A DNA stretch of 64,000 bases. Source: Tridacna crocea. Taxonomy: Eukaryota; Mollusca; Bivalvia; Cardiida; Cardiidae. Location: positions 21,163,673 to 21,227,672 of the forward strand of contig OX031070.1 of the NCBI GenBank assembly GCA_943736015.1, read 5' to 3'. The translations under genes and the position numbers were made by a program. Positions within the stretch are counted from its first letter, which is position 1, and every line of letters starts with the position of its first letter. Under the pieces are notes generated by a model, which did not search any database, was not told where the DNA came from, and saw only the letters and a program-made list of their open reading frames with translations. Positions 36,301-46,866 of this stretch are shown piece after piece.

Positions 36301-39300
36301 GGCATTCGGACATTTGCGTAAAGTGTCGTCTCGGATCAGCCTGCGCAGTCCGCGCAGGCTAATCCGAGACGGCACTTTACGACTACATTAGATTTTGTGC
36401 TTTAGTAGACTTTTTCGAAACAGAAAATCACATTAGAACTGAACTTGTCGTTTCGGATTAGCCTGCGCAGACAGCCTAGGCTGATCCAAGACAACACTTT
36501 ACGCAAAAGTCCGAATGCCCCTTTTCACGTGTTACAAGCCAATTATGATTTTCACAGAGTATATGTCATACAGATAGAGATGTGCAGGCAGCAAGATGGA
36601 TCGTCGGTTTACTTCAAAAACCTCGTAGCTACAGCTTGAAACAAACAAGGGCGTGTTCCTGAACAGCCTTTGTTAATATACACGATATGTGATCAAATTA
36701 TAATATGACAAGGTTGATTTATATATGTACTTTCAAAACAATAAGGAAAACAGCCTGATTTTTATTAAACAAACAATAGTAGACAAGAGCCTTTCGTAAT
36801 GCTGGTCTTTCGTAATGCTGGTGTGTGTGTGTGTGGGGGGGGGGGGGGCTGCGTGGCTTGTGGTAAAGTGTATCATTCGCAACTCGGAGGCCCAGAGTTT
36901 AATGGGCCTCCCTGCTAGAAACACTGGAGTTTTCGTGTGAGTGTACTCGGGAAAGGCAATTCAGAGCCCTTATACAGTTGAAAACCGGAACAAACATAAT
37001 ACTTGAGCTGCCGCAGTGACATGGTAAGTTGAAAGCAGCGTAAAACACCGTTCAATCAATCAGTAACGCACTGAGTTCGGCGCCATATTGTATTCATCTT
37101 TTTCTAAAGTATATTTATCATTTGTCTCTGAACAGATGTTCCTTGGTGAGGCTCTGCAGTCCTAATACGTGTATAATGCTGATGAAAACAAAATGAATGA
37201 ATGAATGAATCAGTCAATCAATCAATCTATGAATCAATGAATGAATCAATCCTTTCCAGCTATTTGTATATGCTTCTGGTGCACAGTCTCTGGTGACCTA
37301 TGGTGAAGCGAGCAACCCCACCGGCAGAGCACTGGCCGGGTGCTGTGGACTATTGGTGGCTATCTATGCCGGTATGAAGGCCGCGGGTAAGACTCTTTCT
37401 TAATTTTTTACTATAGGGTACAAAATTTTACACTCGTCTATATTTAAAGCATTTGATGTCAATAAGTTTAACTCCATACTAAATGCCAGGAATTTGGACT
37501 CATCCGTATTGAAAGCATTTGCAGACGACAAATGAGATAGGACTCAAATGATGCAGTATGTCTTTAAAACAGTTCGAAACATTGCTTGAAAAGGACAAAA
37601 TTTTAGCCTTGTCCAAATTAAAAGCATTTGCCGACGACAATTTAAATGTGACTCAAATAATCGAATTTGATCTTGACAGGGTTGAAAACATTGTGGAAAA
37701 AGGAGAAAATGCTGGTGACCAGCATTTTCTCCTTTTCCCATAACGTTTTCAAAAGGCTTCTTCCTGAATGGTGTTGAAAGTCATCATTATGTGGTAAAGG
37801 TTGAACAATAGACTGATTTATGAAGTAGACTGGTCCTCTGACAACAAGAAAATTGACCAAAAGCAGAAAGTTTCGTTCACGATTAGGTTTTTTATTGAGC
37901 ATGGCTAATACCTTTAGCTTTTCAAACAACATATTCTGTTATTTTACAGGTGGATGTGCAAACCCCAATGTCTCCATCATGTTTTGTCTGACCGGTAAAA
38001 TACCGTGGAAAAAGTTGCCTTCCTATATTTTCGGTGAGATGATTGGAGCCTTCCTAGCTGCCGCCCTCACATACGGTATTTATAGTGGTAAGTTACCCAA
38101 GCCCTGTTTTTGGTTCAGTCGGCCAGATGTCTTAATCCTTTACCACACAATGATGAGTTCAAACATCCCTGAGAAAGAAGCCTGTTGAAAACATTGTTGG
38201 AAATAGAGAAAATGCTGTTCACCAGCATTTTCTCCTTTTCACACAATGTTTTCTATCTTATCAACGAACAATTACACTATTAAAATATTTATTGAATGTT
38301 TATTCATTGAAATATTTATATGCGAATACTTTCAATTTTTACGAGGCTAAGATTTTGTTTTGTAGTAAGGGGTTAAAGGGAACGATTCAGATTATTATCG
38401 TCACACCAACCTTTATTTTTTTCTTTCACTCATTTGATTTGATAACCATAACGACCATAAGTAAACAACGCGTCTATCAAAATGCTTCAAAGTTAAAGTT
38501 ATATTCATTTAAAAGTATGGAAAGTATTGTGACGATGATAACATGTTACTACTGTACTTTCGGTCCAAGCATTAGTCGCTGCCAGAAAAACTGATTTTCA
38601 AAAACTAGGTAACAAGGTGCCAGTTCCTTCTATCTGTTATTTACTTTTTGTATTCATTTTTTGTTAGTAAATAGCCCTCAGACTAAACGTAGGATATTGT
38701 CATCTTTATAATATATGTGTATTGCATTTTAACATTTACTTTGTTTACTTTTAGTCGCTAAAACCGGTAGTCTATTAAGCGAGATTCTAGCTAGCAAATC
38801 AAAAGTAAAAAAATATGGGAGGGGAAGGGGATAATATGGTATTCCCTTAACGCAAAGCGTTGTCTCAAAAGGTACATGTATTTATAGATTTCTGTCCAGA
38901 TTGTCAAAAAGACTTGTGAGAATGTCACATGGTCAATTTTGATTTTGACATTTGAGAAGAAGGCCTATAAATACATTTTTGGAAAACAAAAATAGTTACC
39001 ATAATTTTCAAATCAGCTCTTTCTCAAAATTTTGTGCCACAATGTCACAGAGTTGAAATAAAATAATTAGTCACTGAAAACAGCGCTATGAAGAATTTTT
39101 AGCGTAGCAACGGATCGTTATGAGTTAATGACAATGACATTTGTGACGAGAGACGAGAATATGTTGCTCTGGTTAGGCACAAAGTATGCCTTTAGTAAAA
39201 TGTTTTTTGTGGTATTTGTCGAAGACAATACCACTATGAGTTCAAGATTGAATTTTGATAACATGTATCTTATTTTGTGCAAAGCCGAAGGAAATAAACC

Positions 39301-42300
39301 CAGTTAAACAAATTCTTTCTCAGACAAATGAGTTTTTCGGTGGCACACAGATAAGTAATTTGAAATGGCATTTTAAAATACACTGGGGAGGCCATCGATC
39401 GTTGAGATACTTATTTTTGATTAAAAATAGATTCTCTCGCTCATAGCCTTTTATTGGCGCAATGATACAAATTTGCCTACTGGCCTTTTTCGTTCCAAAG
39501 CCAATTCGTCCCATGGCTTGTTCGTCCTATGGTTGGGCGCTTCTCCATTTGGTTGCTCATGAATATTTATAGATCGAAGTAATTGATTGTAATGTTGGAA
39601 ATTAAATGTAAAGGGCTAAATATATTTCAAAATTATAGTTTTAAGGTACATGAGTACTCTCCCTTCTACCGAAAAGGTATTCGTTTGCTTTTAAGCCAAT
39701 ATTTGAATAATATGTCTCTTTTTCTCTCAAACTATTCATTCCACGCAATGGGTTTCCTTAACAAATACCACTTCAGCGTTCTCAACGCTTTGATTTACGT
39801 TGCCTGATCCTAAAGAATAGCTTTCGCCGGTAGGTGTAGCTGTTTTGAACGCAAACAAACTCTAAGGTATACACTGACAATGACTGTTGCTATGCAGTCC
39901 GTTGCTTCAATGGCTTATTGTTTAAGTAAGGATAAATGAATGTTTGTGTTTTTTTCAGCTTTTCATTTTTAACTCTTCACCGAGCCTCAGAAATATCGGC
40001 AAAACCAAATTGAAAGCATCTGCAGCCGACAAATTAATTATATGTAGCTAAGATGATTATTTCTTCCTATGGTCGTTAAAACCATGACTTGCGTGGTAAA
40101 GGCTTTGAGGGTCAGATCGGGGCGGGGGTTTATCTACAAGTTTTTATAAGATACAATTACAGTTCAATAAACAGTCCAATATAGTAATTTTCTAAAGCTT
40201 TTGTTTCTCTCTGAACTCGATCCTATATATGATTATAGTTAGTGTATTTTTCAAATATAAACCTATCTTCATGTGAACGGTTTGTTTGTTTTCCCAAAGA
40301 ACTTCCAACATTATTTCATATCCAGGAGAAGGATTAAGTATTGTTAGTTCTGAGCTTAAGCTTTGCAGTTCCTTGCCCAGGGTCACTCTCGCGTGCCTAG
40401 CGTTGCCATTTAAGAGGCCATCTCAGAATTTTTTGGTTAAAAGTCAAACGTATGAACCATTGTCTCATGGAGTCCCCTAAGAAATGTATACTTCCCTGTA
40501 GCATTTTTGAATCAGCTAAGCTAAAATATAAAATTATCATATCAGGAGGTGCGTAAAACCCACATGAATCCCAGATTGCTTAATCCATTACCACACAATC
40601 CCTACTTTTGACGCCCCTTAGAAAGAAGCCCTTAGAAAACATGGTGGGAAAAGGAGAAAATGCTGGTAACCAGCATTTTCTCCTTTTCCCAAAATGTTTT
40701 CCACCCTTCACAAAAAAAATTTCAAATTTTCAGTCGCTTTTATTTTGCCGTCTGCAATTTCTTTCAATTTTGACAAACCTAAAATGTTGTCGTTTGGTAA
40801 TGGGTTAACGCGATAAGCTTACAACAGCATGCACAAAATGTTCACAAACATAACGTTAGTGTTCCCGTGTCCGCACTCACCAAGTATTCTAAAGAATATC
40901 AAGTTCTTGGTTTTATTGACTAGATTTTTTTAAATCGTAAAGTAACAAAACTTTTGTCACTTTCTAAATCTGAATTTAGATAAAGAAGTTCTTAAGAAAA
41001 CATAATACGAACCTTTGAGTTTCTTTACTGTTGCTACGAACATGGCTATTTTAAAGCCACTAGTTGCTTGCACACATAAACAAAGCTAAAAAAATCGTTT
41101 GTTGTAGTTATCATATTGCGATATCTTTTATCAGTTGCTGGATAGAAGTTAGGCTCAACAGGGATTCGAGCTAGGAAATCCGCGTATAACAAGCAAGAAA
41201 TATTAGCACTGAGCTATCATGGCGGGCACGGCAAAAAGAAATGAAGCGAACACCCTCAATTCCTAATGGCACTAGGGTAACCATAGCTACTTGTACAGGT
41301 TAAGACAACTATAGACCCTGAATTTTGATCTTAGTTTTTTTAAGTTTTCAAGTCTTGGTAAAGTAAATATTTAGAGACTGTACAGCTTTAGAAAAGTCTG
41401 TTTTCATACAGCAGATTTATGGCTTAGATAAGTTTAGTGAATTCTTTTTTGAGTAGTATACATGCAAGACTTGACTAGACTTGCAGTCGTACCTTGTATT
41501 TAATCCGGCTGAACTATTAGGAGATATTTTGACCGACTGACCGACTGACCGAGCGCCCCCATCGTGTAGAAAAGGGGAAAAAACCTTGAAATTCAAATAT
41601 CTGTTTTTTTTTACCGACTTTACATACCCATTTCATTTACTTTGGTCTCAAAGTTGTTATAAGATCTGTCTGTTAACATGTAACATAGCTACATGTAACC
41701 AGTTTTGTGAACGAAGTGAATTAGAGGATTAGACTGCATAGAAAATGCAATGTGATCTTTGTTCTATAAGGTCAACGTTTTTTTTTGTAATGCGTCACCA
41801 GAACTATCGTTGATCCTGGATAAATTGTAATGTTAGAAAAAAAAAAGAGTTGACTTTTTCGTTGTGGCGAGAAAGGAGTAAAGTTTTACTCAAGAGCTCG
41901 CAGTTGTCACAGCTTTGGGAAGAGTAGGGTTGTGAAGAAGTTATGTTAGTATCCAAAATCTCCTTGTTTTTCCAAAAATATCTTTTAGGCTTTTAAAGCC
42001 AGACGCCCATTACCTACGCCGTGTTTGATATGTAGACCTTCAATGCTTACAGTATAAGCATGTTTCAGACTTTTTCCTTCCTTTTAGGGATTAATCCTTT
42101 ATCACACAATCGCGACTTTTAACGACCTCAAGGATATGGCTTTTGAAAAACAAAAAGCATTGTGGGAAAAAGAGAAAATGCTGGTAACCTGCATTTTCTC
42201 CTTTTCCCACTATGCTTTTTGCCATTTCAAAGACAGCTTTCATAAATCGAGCAATGTCCAAGTTGTCGTCTGCAAATGCCGATTCAATTTGGATGAGTCT

Positions 42301-45277
42301 AAAATTTTGTCGTCTGTTTAAGGATTAATATAAAGTCAAAGGTGTCTCGTCTGTATTTACCAAATCATCGGTGTACTTCCAAAACCTCGTAACTACAGCT
42401 TGTTACAAGCTGTAGTTACGAGGTTTTGGAAGTACACCGACTAAATGCTTTTGTTGTTTGGATGGTTGGGTCACGATCCCAAAAGGAACATTGAAAAGGC
42501 ATCAATAAGATCAAAAACAAATACCGTGTTTTGTCACAAGAGGATGTAGTAGTCCCCACATCGCTTCCCCTAAAGCTCGTGTTTTGTTACACCTTGTCTT
42601 TTACCTCACAATCCCGTGTTCGTACGACTCTGAGGTAGAAGCCTCTGTGAAAACAGGTAACTAGCATTTTCTCGTTTTACCACAATGTTTTCTATCCTCT
42701 CATACACAAATATAATTATTCAAGTTACATTTTTGTTGTAGTCTTCAAATGCTCTCAATTCGGACAACTCTATTTTCTTTCCCGTGTGTTAAAGGGTTAA
42801 TCTTTAAAACGACGTTTGATGTCTTTTGAGTAAAAAGAACTTGTCCTTTTTTTTCTTTTAAGTAGTACATTTGATTTATAAAGAAAGTTGAGACGAGAAC
42901 TTATAGAACAGTACATGTCGACAAATCATGACACACTTTGTAAGATGTAAATCCGTTGTCTGCGCATTTCATATTCTTCGAAGATTCGACTGTCTTATAT
43001 GACGCATCACTAGCCCCGAAATCGGGCAGACTGTAAAATTACGCTCTATAAAGTAGCAATGTAGAAAATAGCCTGTATCAATACATTTGAGAAGAAATGA
43101 GACCTGCTTTAGCTCCAGATTTCTGTAAACTGCTGATCATAGCTGAGTGAATTGCATGAGGTAGAGTTTTATTGAGTAAACGTTTATTTCAGTTTGAAAT
43201 TCAAAGTAACGGTTGTCGCGTAGGAAAGTGGTTCGGTTCTGTACCCAGGATGCCCAAATTAGACAGATGAGTATTTATAGAAAGCCAACTAGCGGGCGAT
43301 AATGGATGTTAATCTAAAGCTGCTTTAACTGTTTACCAAACGACAAGATTTTAGACTTGTCTAAAGGGAAAGCATTTTCAGACGACACAATAAATGTGAC
43401 TCAAAAGCAGGGTAGAAAACATTGTGGAAAAAGGAGAAAATGCTGGTTACCACGGACTGCGTAGACTGACATGGGGCGATACTTTTACGGGTGCACCAAA
43501 TTATCTTTTCATAGAGCATGACTGGCATCATCTGTTTCGAAATGGATGGCGAAACAAAGTCTTGTATAGTGCAGCTTTGAAGAAAAGAAATGGTTCTGAA
43601 AATGTCTCCCGCAACAGTTGTGTTAACTGTATACAAACTTGTCCTCATTACCCTGGAAATCAACTGTTATTTCTTTAACCCTTAGGCTGCTAAGCGTGAA
43701 TCACTGATCTTTTGCGGACAGCGTAGATCAAGATCAGACTGCACAGAATGTGCAGTCTGATCTTTGATCTACACTGTCCGATAAGGACATGTTATTTCCC
43801 AAAACATATCTTCAAAATAGCAGTATCTAGGTTTTTACTATGGAATTGAGAATTCCATTTTAGTTATTAAGCGGGGTTAGGAATAAATCAAATTTTAATG
43901 TTATTTACTAAGGAATGTAGAGCATAAACCATATGCTGTAATATTGTTAATATGTAAATTTACCTTTCAGATATGCTGACAAACTTTGATGGTGGGGTCA
44001 GATCTGTATACGGAGACACGGCCTCGGCACATCTGTTCACATCTTTGCCTAACGGTACTATCATCTCTAAAGCGACAGGCTTCTTTGACGTGGTAAGAGT
44101 TCTTTACAATAAGTGCAGTAGTAAGAAGTCAATGAATACTGTTAAATAAATGGCTTGCACTAATCGCCTGAAAAGGTTTTATGTTATAATACTTTATTAC
44201 CAGACACCAATATTGTGCTCCATAGAATATACATTAACCCCACTTTCCAAGGACCATGGATCTTTTGTAAACGACAAATCAAATATGGACGGGGCAACCT
44301 AATGGGGTTCGTGTAATATCGCCTTTCATTGCCAAAATCGTACGGATTCGGCTGAGTCTCGGTTAATCTGTAATCGATGCGGTAACCAGTGTCTATTGGC
44401 CGATAGATTACGGATTACCCGAGTCTTTGCCGATTCCGTACGTTTTCTTTGCGATGAATGGCGATGTTACACGAATCCCTTAAGAATTATCCTTAATTAA
44501 ATGGGAATTTTAGTTTGAGATGGTAACTAGCATTGTTCGATTTCCCCAAAGGTTTTCCAAAGCTTTCTTCCTCAGGGTAATGAAGGCGCGGAATTGTATT
44601 ATACTTTTGCCATTATTTGTAATGCCACAGGTAGTCGGGACATCGCTTCTAACCGGATGTATAACCGCCATCATTGACCCACCAAATTCCAACCCAGATC
44701 CGGGCATTATACCAATCGCCATGGCTTTTATGTTGTTTGGCATTGTAATGACATTTGGTGTGAACACTGGGGCTGCAATCAACATTGCTCTAGACTTTTC
44801 AGGGAGGCTTTTTGCCTCCCTTGTATATGGTTCTGAAGTATTTAGGTAAGTAATTAAAACCTTTAAAAATAAAATCTTTTTACAAAACGATCATTATGAA
44901 CATCAGCAAATGAATAAAAATAAAAAAAAGAAACGAATAAATAAACAAATAAGTACTTTGAGAACTTAATTTAGGCAGGGAATAGTATTACCAGCCATTC
45001 TGACAATCAATTTTTATCTTTTATTGTTTTTGCTTTATTAAGCCACTGGGATTACTGGTTTTGGGTTCCACTACTGGGCGGTGTATGCGGAGCTGTACTG
45101 GGTCCGTTTGTGTACCAGCTAATGGTGGGCAACCATTTAAATATCGTCAAAGACGAAGAATTCGTGCGGGAAAAAAACGTGGGAGAAGAAAAGAATGGCA
45201 TTGACTCGAAGGTGTTTACGTTATCCTTGGAATCCATAAAAACTGACAATGCAGAATTCATGAACGTGGCTTTATGA
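30230..45277 (+). CDS. Aquaglyceroporin-like MIP channel, complete six-exon gene, both NPA boxes altered
   Basis: Major intrinsic proteins form tetrameric membrane pores for water, glycerol and other small solutes. Exons 30230-30322, 37260-37386, 37950-38087, 43971-44092, 44631-44845 and 45043-45277 join in frame to 930 nt, or 309 residues. The six-helix, two-half-loop pattern is visible: TM1 DILSEILSTFLLALFV; loop B GGCANPNVS with NPN at 78-80; a glycerol-channel-type loop C ending ATGFFDV near 154-160; FGVNTGAAINIALDF in loop E with NIA at 211-213; and TM6 WVPLLGGVCGAVLGPFVYQL. Asp215 after the second box, the GFFD motif and the long loop C put it with aquaglyceroporins. The second proline is replaced (N-I-A), and the conserved selectivity-filter Arg is Leu214. 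All splice sites are GT-AG with consistent phases. Molluscs have their own aquaglyceroporin branch, and membership there is inference. Substrate unknown. Confidence 0.93.
30865..31075 (+). mobile_element. Family B MITE in aquaglyceroporin intron 1
   Basis: CCCTTATTCTGCTAAATAAT start, perfect AAGATCAGACTGCAC hairpin, TTAA at the right end. Confidence 0.86.
31655..31762 (+). mobile_element. Family E right half
   Basis: AAAGTAACACAAGTTCTAAT, hairpin GGCTAAACCATAAGGTTTAGC, and right end GTTGGTGAATACGG. A family A left half lies just upstream (~31510-31590). Confidence 0.65.
31895..32153 (+). mobile_element. Family C element
   Basis: GGCTTGCAACACGCGAAAAG start and CTTTTCGCATGTTGCAGGTC end, with two hairpins. 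Confidence 0.82.
32540..32725 (+). mobile_element. Family D element
   Basis: GGTCCTTTGACACACAGAAA, AAAAGTTTCGTCCCATGTC, the hairpin GCACGTTTTGCGC, CTTTTTTGCAAATAAATTCA, and CACAGTGTACC at the end. Confidence 0.6.
33357..33580 (-). mobile_element. Family A2 MITE
   Basis: TTAA start, TTAG end, perfect A2 hairpin GGAGAAATTGCTCG/GAGCAATTTCTCC with outer arms CACTGTGGGAAAA. Confidence 0.85.
33604..33853 (+). mobile_element. Family C element
   Basis: AAAAGGGGTTCTGATG start and GCGTGTTGCAGTCC end, with both internal hairpins partly decayed. Confidence 0.72.
34368..34597 (+). mobile_element. Family A MITE
   Basis: TTAA ends, near-consensus copy with an extra T in one hairpin arm. Confidence 0.88.
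34640..34800 (+). mobile_element. Family D element
   Basis: AACCATTGACAGACAGAAAA, AGGTTTCGACTCAGATCAGC hairpin, GAAGATGCATTAATACCC end block. Confidence 0.62.
35041..35208 (+). mobile_element. Family E element
   Basis: Hairpin GGATTGGCTAAACCATTTG/TTTAGCCAATC with flanking GAAAGTAACA and TGTTACTTTCAAG arms; ends decayed. Confidence 0.68.
36115..36240 (-). mobile_element. Family D element, decayed
   Basis: Minus-strand left block ATGGATTCATAAAGTTCATT and right portion with AAAAAGTTTCGAC. Confidence 0.5.
36280..36540 (+). mobile_element. Family C element, best-preserved copy
   Basis: GGCTTGCAACACG start and CGTGTTACAAGCC end form the terminal inverted repeats. The left hairpin GGATCAGCCTGCGCAG/CGCGCAGGCTAATCC and a second hairpin in the right half are clear. 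261 bp. Confidence 0.87.
37260..37386 (+). CDS. Aquaglyceroporin-like exon 2
   Basis: 127 nt between CCTTTCCAG and GTAAGA. It reads LFVYASGAQSL onward and then AGCCGLLVAIYAGMKAA, the rest of TM1 and TM2. One base is carried into exon 3. Confidence 0.9.
37468..37804 (-). mobile_element. Family A copy preceded by a truncated second copy
   Basis: A truncated arm (37468-37593) is followed by a near-complete minus copy (37594-37804) with hairpin AAAATGCTGGTGACCAGCA. It lies in aquaglyceroporin intron 2, ~150 bp before exon 3. Confidence 0.75.
37950..38087 (+). CDS. Aquaglyceroporin-like exon 3, first NPA box (NPN)
   Basis: 138 nt between TATTTTACAG and GTAAGT. It encodes GGCANPNVSIMFC (loop B) and the GEMIGAFLAAALTYGIY helix (TM3). 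A family A MITE begins 45 nt after the exon. Confidence 0.93.
38132..38376 (+). mobile_element. Family A MITE 45 nt after exon 3
   Basis: TTAA ends. The hairpin is decayed in one arm (ATGCTGTTCACC). Confidence 0.83.
38600..39960. other. Aquaglyceroporin intron 3 interior, nothing recognised
   Basis: Mostly unique AT-rich sequence. No exon, RNA gene or known repeat is supported on either strand. Confidence 0.6.
39969..40112 (-). mobile_element. Family A MITE with the hairpin deleted
   Basis: Both outer arms (TTTAACTCTTCACCGAG and GCGTGGTAAAGGC) remain, but the whole central palindrome is missing. Confidence 0.65.
40580..40808 (+). mobile_element. Family A MITE
   Basis: 229 bp, TTAA ends, near-consensus with an intact hairpin core. 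Confidence 0.88.
40869..41013 (+). mobile_element. Family E-like element, hairpin lost
   Basis: CCGCACTCACCAAGTATTCT left end and AAGTTCTTAAGAAAACATAA right end; AAAGTAACAA/TTGTCACTTT arms remain. Confidence 0.5.
41155..41245 (-). mobile_element. tRNA-derived SINE head
   Basis: The minus strand shows an A-box-like ATAGCTCAGTGCTAA and, ~45 nt on, a B-box-like GCTCGAATCCC, the split RNA polymerase III promoter of tRNA-derived SINEs. It does not fold as a good tRNA. Confidence 0.5.
42091..42328 (+). mobile_element. Family A MITE
   Basis: TTAA ends. The hairpin outer arms are extended as GCATTGTGGGAAAAAG. Confidence 0.85.
42368..42440. repeat. Perfect 73-bp palindrome (36-nt arms, 1-nt centre)
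   Basis: TCGGTGTACTTCCAAAACC to TACAGCTTGT, one T, and then the exact inverse complement. One arm resembles sequence at ~36602-36640. Confidence 0.93.
42595..42800 (+). mobile_element. Family A MITE, left hairpin arm deleted
   Basis: TTACCTCACAATCCCGTG start and AAAGGGTTAA end. Only the right half of the palindrome survives. Confidence 0.75.
43325..43530. mobile_element. Chimera of a family A left half and a family D right half
   Basis: Minus-type A sequence runs from TTAA to the palindrome centre GGTTACCA, then switches to the D right half CGGACTGCGTAGACTGACAT and on to TTTTCATAGAGCATG. Confidence 0.65.
43675..43890 (-). mobile_element. Family B MITE 80 nt before exon 4
   Basis: TTAA start, perfect AGATCAGACTGCACA hairpin, decayed right end near GCGGGGTTAGG. 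Confidence 0.85.
43971..44092 (+). CDS. Aquaglyceroporin-like exon 4, extended loop C
   Basis: 122 nt between TACCTTTCAG and GTAAGA. It encodes DMLTNFDGG and then ATGFFDV, the extended extracellular loop C characteristic of glycerol-type channels. Confidence 0.9.
44515..44610 (+). mobile_element. Family A fragment just before exon 5
   Basis: GATGGTAACTAGCATTGTTC hairpin half and the AAGCTTTCTTCCTCAGGGT arm, ending ~25 nt before the acceptor. Confidence 0.55.
44631..44845 (+). CDS. Aquaglyceroporin-like exon 5, second NPA box (NIA, then Leu)
   Basis: 215 nt between TGCCACAG and GTAAGT. It encodes TM4, the DPPNSNPDPG turn, TM5 and GAAINIALDFSGRLF. The usual NPAR is N-I-A-L here, read directly from aac-att-gct-cta. 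Confidence 0.94.
45043..45277 (+). CDS. Aquaglyceroporin-like exon 6, TM6 and C-terminal tail
   Basis: 235 nt after acceptor TTTATTAAG. It completes Ser from AG|C, then encodes HWDYWFWVPLLGG, TM6 and a charged tail ending AEFMNVAL before TGA. Confidence 0.93.
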
Positions 45278-45295
45278 CGGCGTCACCGGAAACAA

Positions 45296-45301
45296 AATAA
45301 A
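45296..45301 (+). promoter_or_regulatory. Candidate poly(A) signal of the aquaglyceroporin-like gene
   Basis: AATAAA lies 19 nt after the stop. This is unusually close, so a later site may be used. Confidence 0.3.
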
Positions 45302-45359
45302 GGACGGAAGTAGGCTGGTTGCGCTTGGTAGTGTTTAAACTCTAGGAGTGTCTAACCCT

Positions 45360-45571
45360 TTAACCCATAGACTGCAAAGTGCGACTCACTGACCTTTTGC
45401 GGACAGTATAGATAAAGATCAGGCTGCACAGAACGTGCAGTCTAATCTTGGATCTGCACAGTCCCATAAGGAGATATCTTTGGATGAAAAATACATGTTG
45501 AAAAACTCTATCTTGGTTTGTACTATCGGCTTGAAAATTTCGTTTTATTTATTTAGCAGGATAAGGCTTAA
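45360..45571 (-). mobile_element. Family B MITE
   Basis: TTAA ends, hairpin GATCAGGCTGCACAGAACG. Its right TTAA adjoins a decayed family A copy (45568-45740). Confidence 0.85.
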
Positions 45572-45802
45572 CACATTATCCTGAGTTTTAACAGTCCTGA
45601 GAAAGAAAGCTTTCGGAAACTAAATAAGAATAGGACAAAGATATCACAGACGAAACTCCTTATTTGTTCCACATTTAATACGTCGTCTGCAAATACTTTG
45701 AATCCGGACAAGTGTAAACTTTTGTCGTTTGATATAGATTCAAGAAACGAGATGGATACTTTTATTGTTATACTGGAGTCCAGTATTGTTATTTCGAAAG
45801 AA

Positions 45803-45988
45803 GTCCGTATTCATCTATCCTTTATAAGAAAATTCTTAGTCTTACTCTAAAAAAAATTCTAAATTTAAAAGAAACACAACTTGTGATTGGCTTAACCAAA
45901 TGCTTTAGCCAATCAGCAGTTAGTAGTACTTACCAGAACTACAATAAAACCAAAAATATTCTTCAGAACGGTTGATGAAGAAGGACCC
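45803..45988 (+). mobile_element. Family E element
   Basis: GTCCGTATTCATCTATCC left end and GGTTGATGAAGAAGGACCC right end, with hairpin GATTGGCTTAACCAAATG/CTTTAGCCAATC. Confidence 0.72.
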
Positions 45989-46214
45989 TGAGGATCTTGC
46001 GAAATTTGTTAGTAATGATCCAGGATAAGACTTCAAAGTACTTACAGTGCAGTCATACCTTGAGATAAGGTATCTGTCTTCAAATTCGCGCTTGAGATCT
46101 GCAGCACACGACTTTTATAAGAAATACTTATATACTGGTAGACTTTCGTCTTTTAGATTAAAGCGTTATGATATAGGTCCATATCCAATGGTTTGTCCAA
46201 AACACATATCCACA

Positions 46215-46369
46215 AAAATAGGACAATGCTGCATGGTAACCAGCATTTTCTCCTTTTCCTATAATGTTTTCCTCCCGGCTGGAAACGAATTTCAATTTTT
46301 GACTTACGTTTTCAATTTGCTTTCAATTTGGACCAGTCTAAAATTTTGTCGTTTGGTAAAGAGTTAGAT
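46215..46369 (+). mobile_element. Family A MITE, right half
   Basis: From the palindrome centre GGTAACCAGCATTTTCTCC to GGTAAAGAGTTA. Confidence 0.75.
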
Positions 46370-46596
46370 GCCCTGTTGCCAGAGCGCGGATCAGAAATAT
46401 TCAGCAAAACTTTTTTTTTTCAAAAGTCAGTGCTGTAGATGTGTCTCCTGAGTCAGAATTATGATAAGCTGTGAAGATTATTTTTACCTTTCCTTTCGAT
46501 TTGGCCTGTTGTACAGTAAATACTAGTATTTCAATACGGACTCGTACAGCTATTCTCTATATGGTTCGGATTTAAATATTGAATTTTGTGTATATT

Positions 46597-46598
<2 letters not shown>

Positions 46599-46650
<52 letters not shown>
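46599..46650. repeat. (AG)n microsatellite
   Basis: About 26 uninterrupted AG dinucleotides. Confidence 0.97.
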
Positions 46651-46655
<5 letters not shown>

Positions 46656-46866
46656 AAAATATGAATTCTATTTTTGTGATAATAAATGACATCAATTAAC
46701 CAGGAGAAATCATATAAACTACAAATTACTTGTTATGTGATAGCATTATACTTTTTATTTGATAGAAAAAAATGATCGATGTCTTTTTTTCCCATAATAA
46801 TAAAGCGACTGTTGCTGTTTTCGATTTATTTTTTGTATATTTTTTTAGTTAAAATCTTTTTAATCC

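Noticed and set aside
41155..41245. tRNA gene on the minus strand
   Set aside because: A- and B-box-like blocks are present but the cloverleaf does not close; better as a SINE head.
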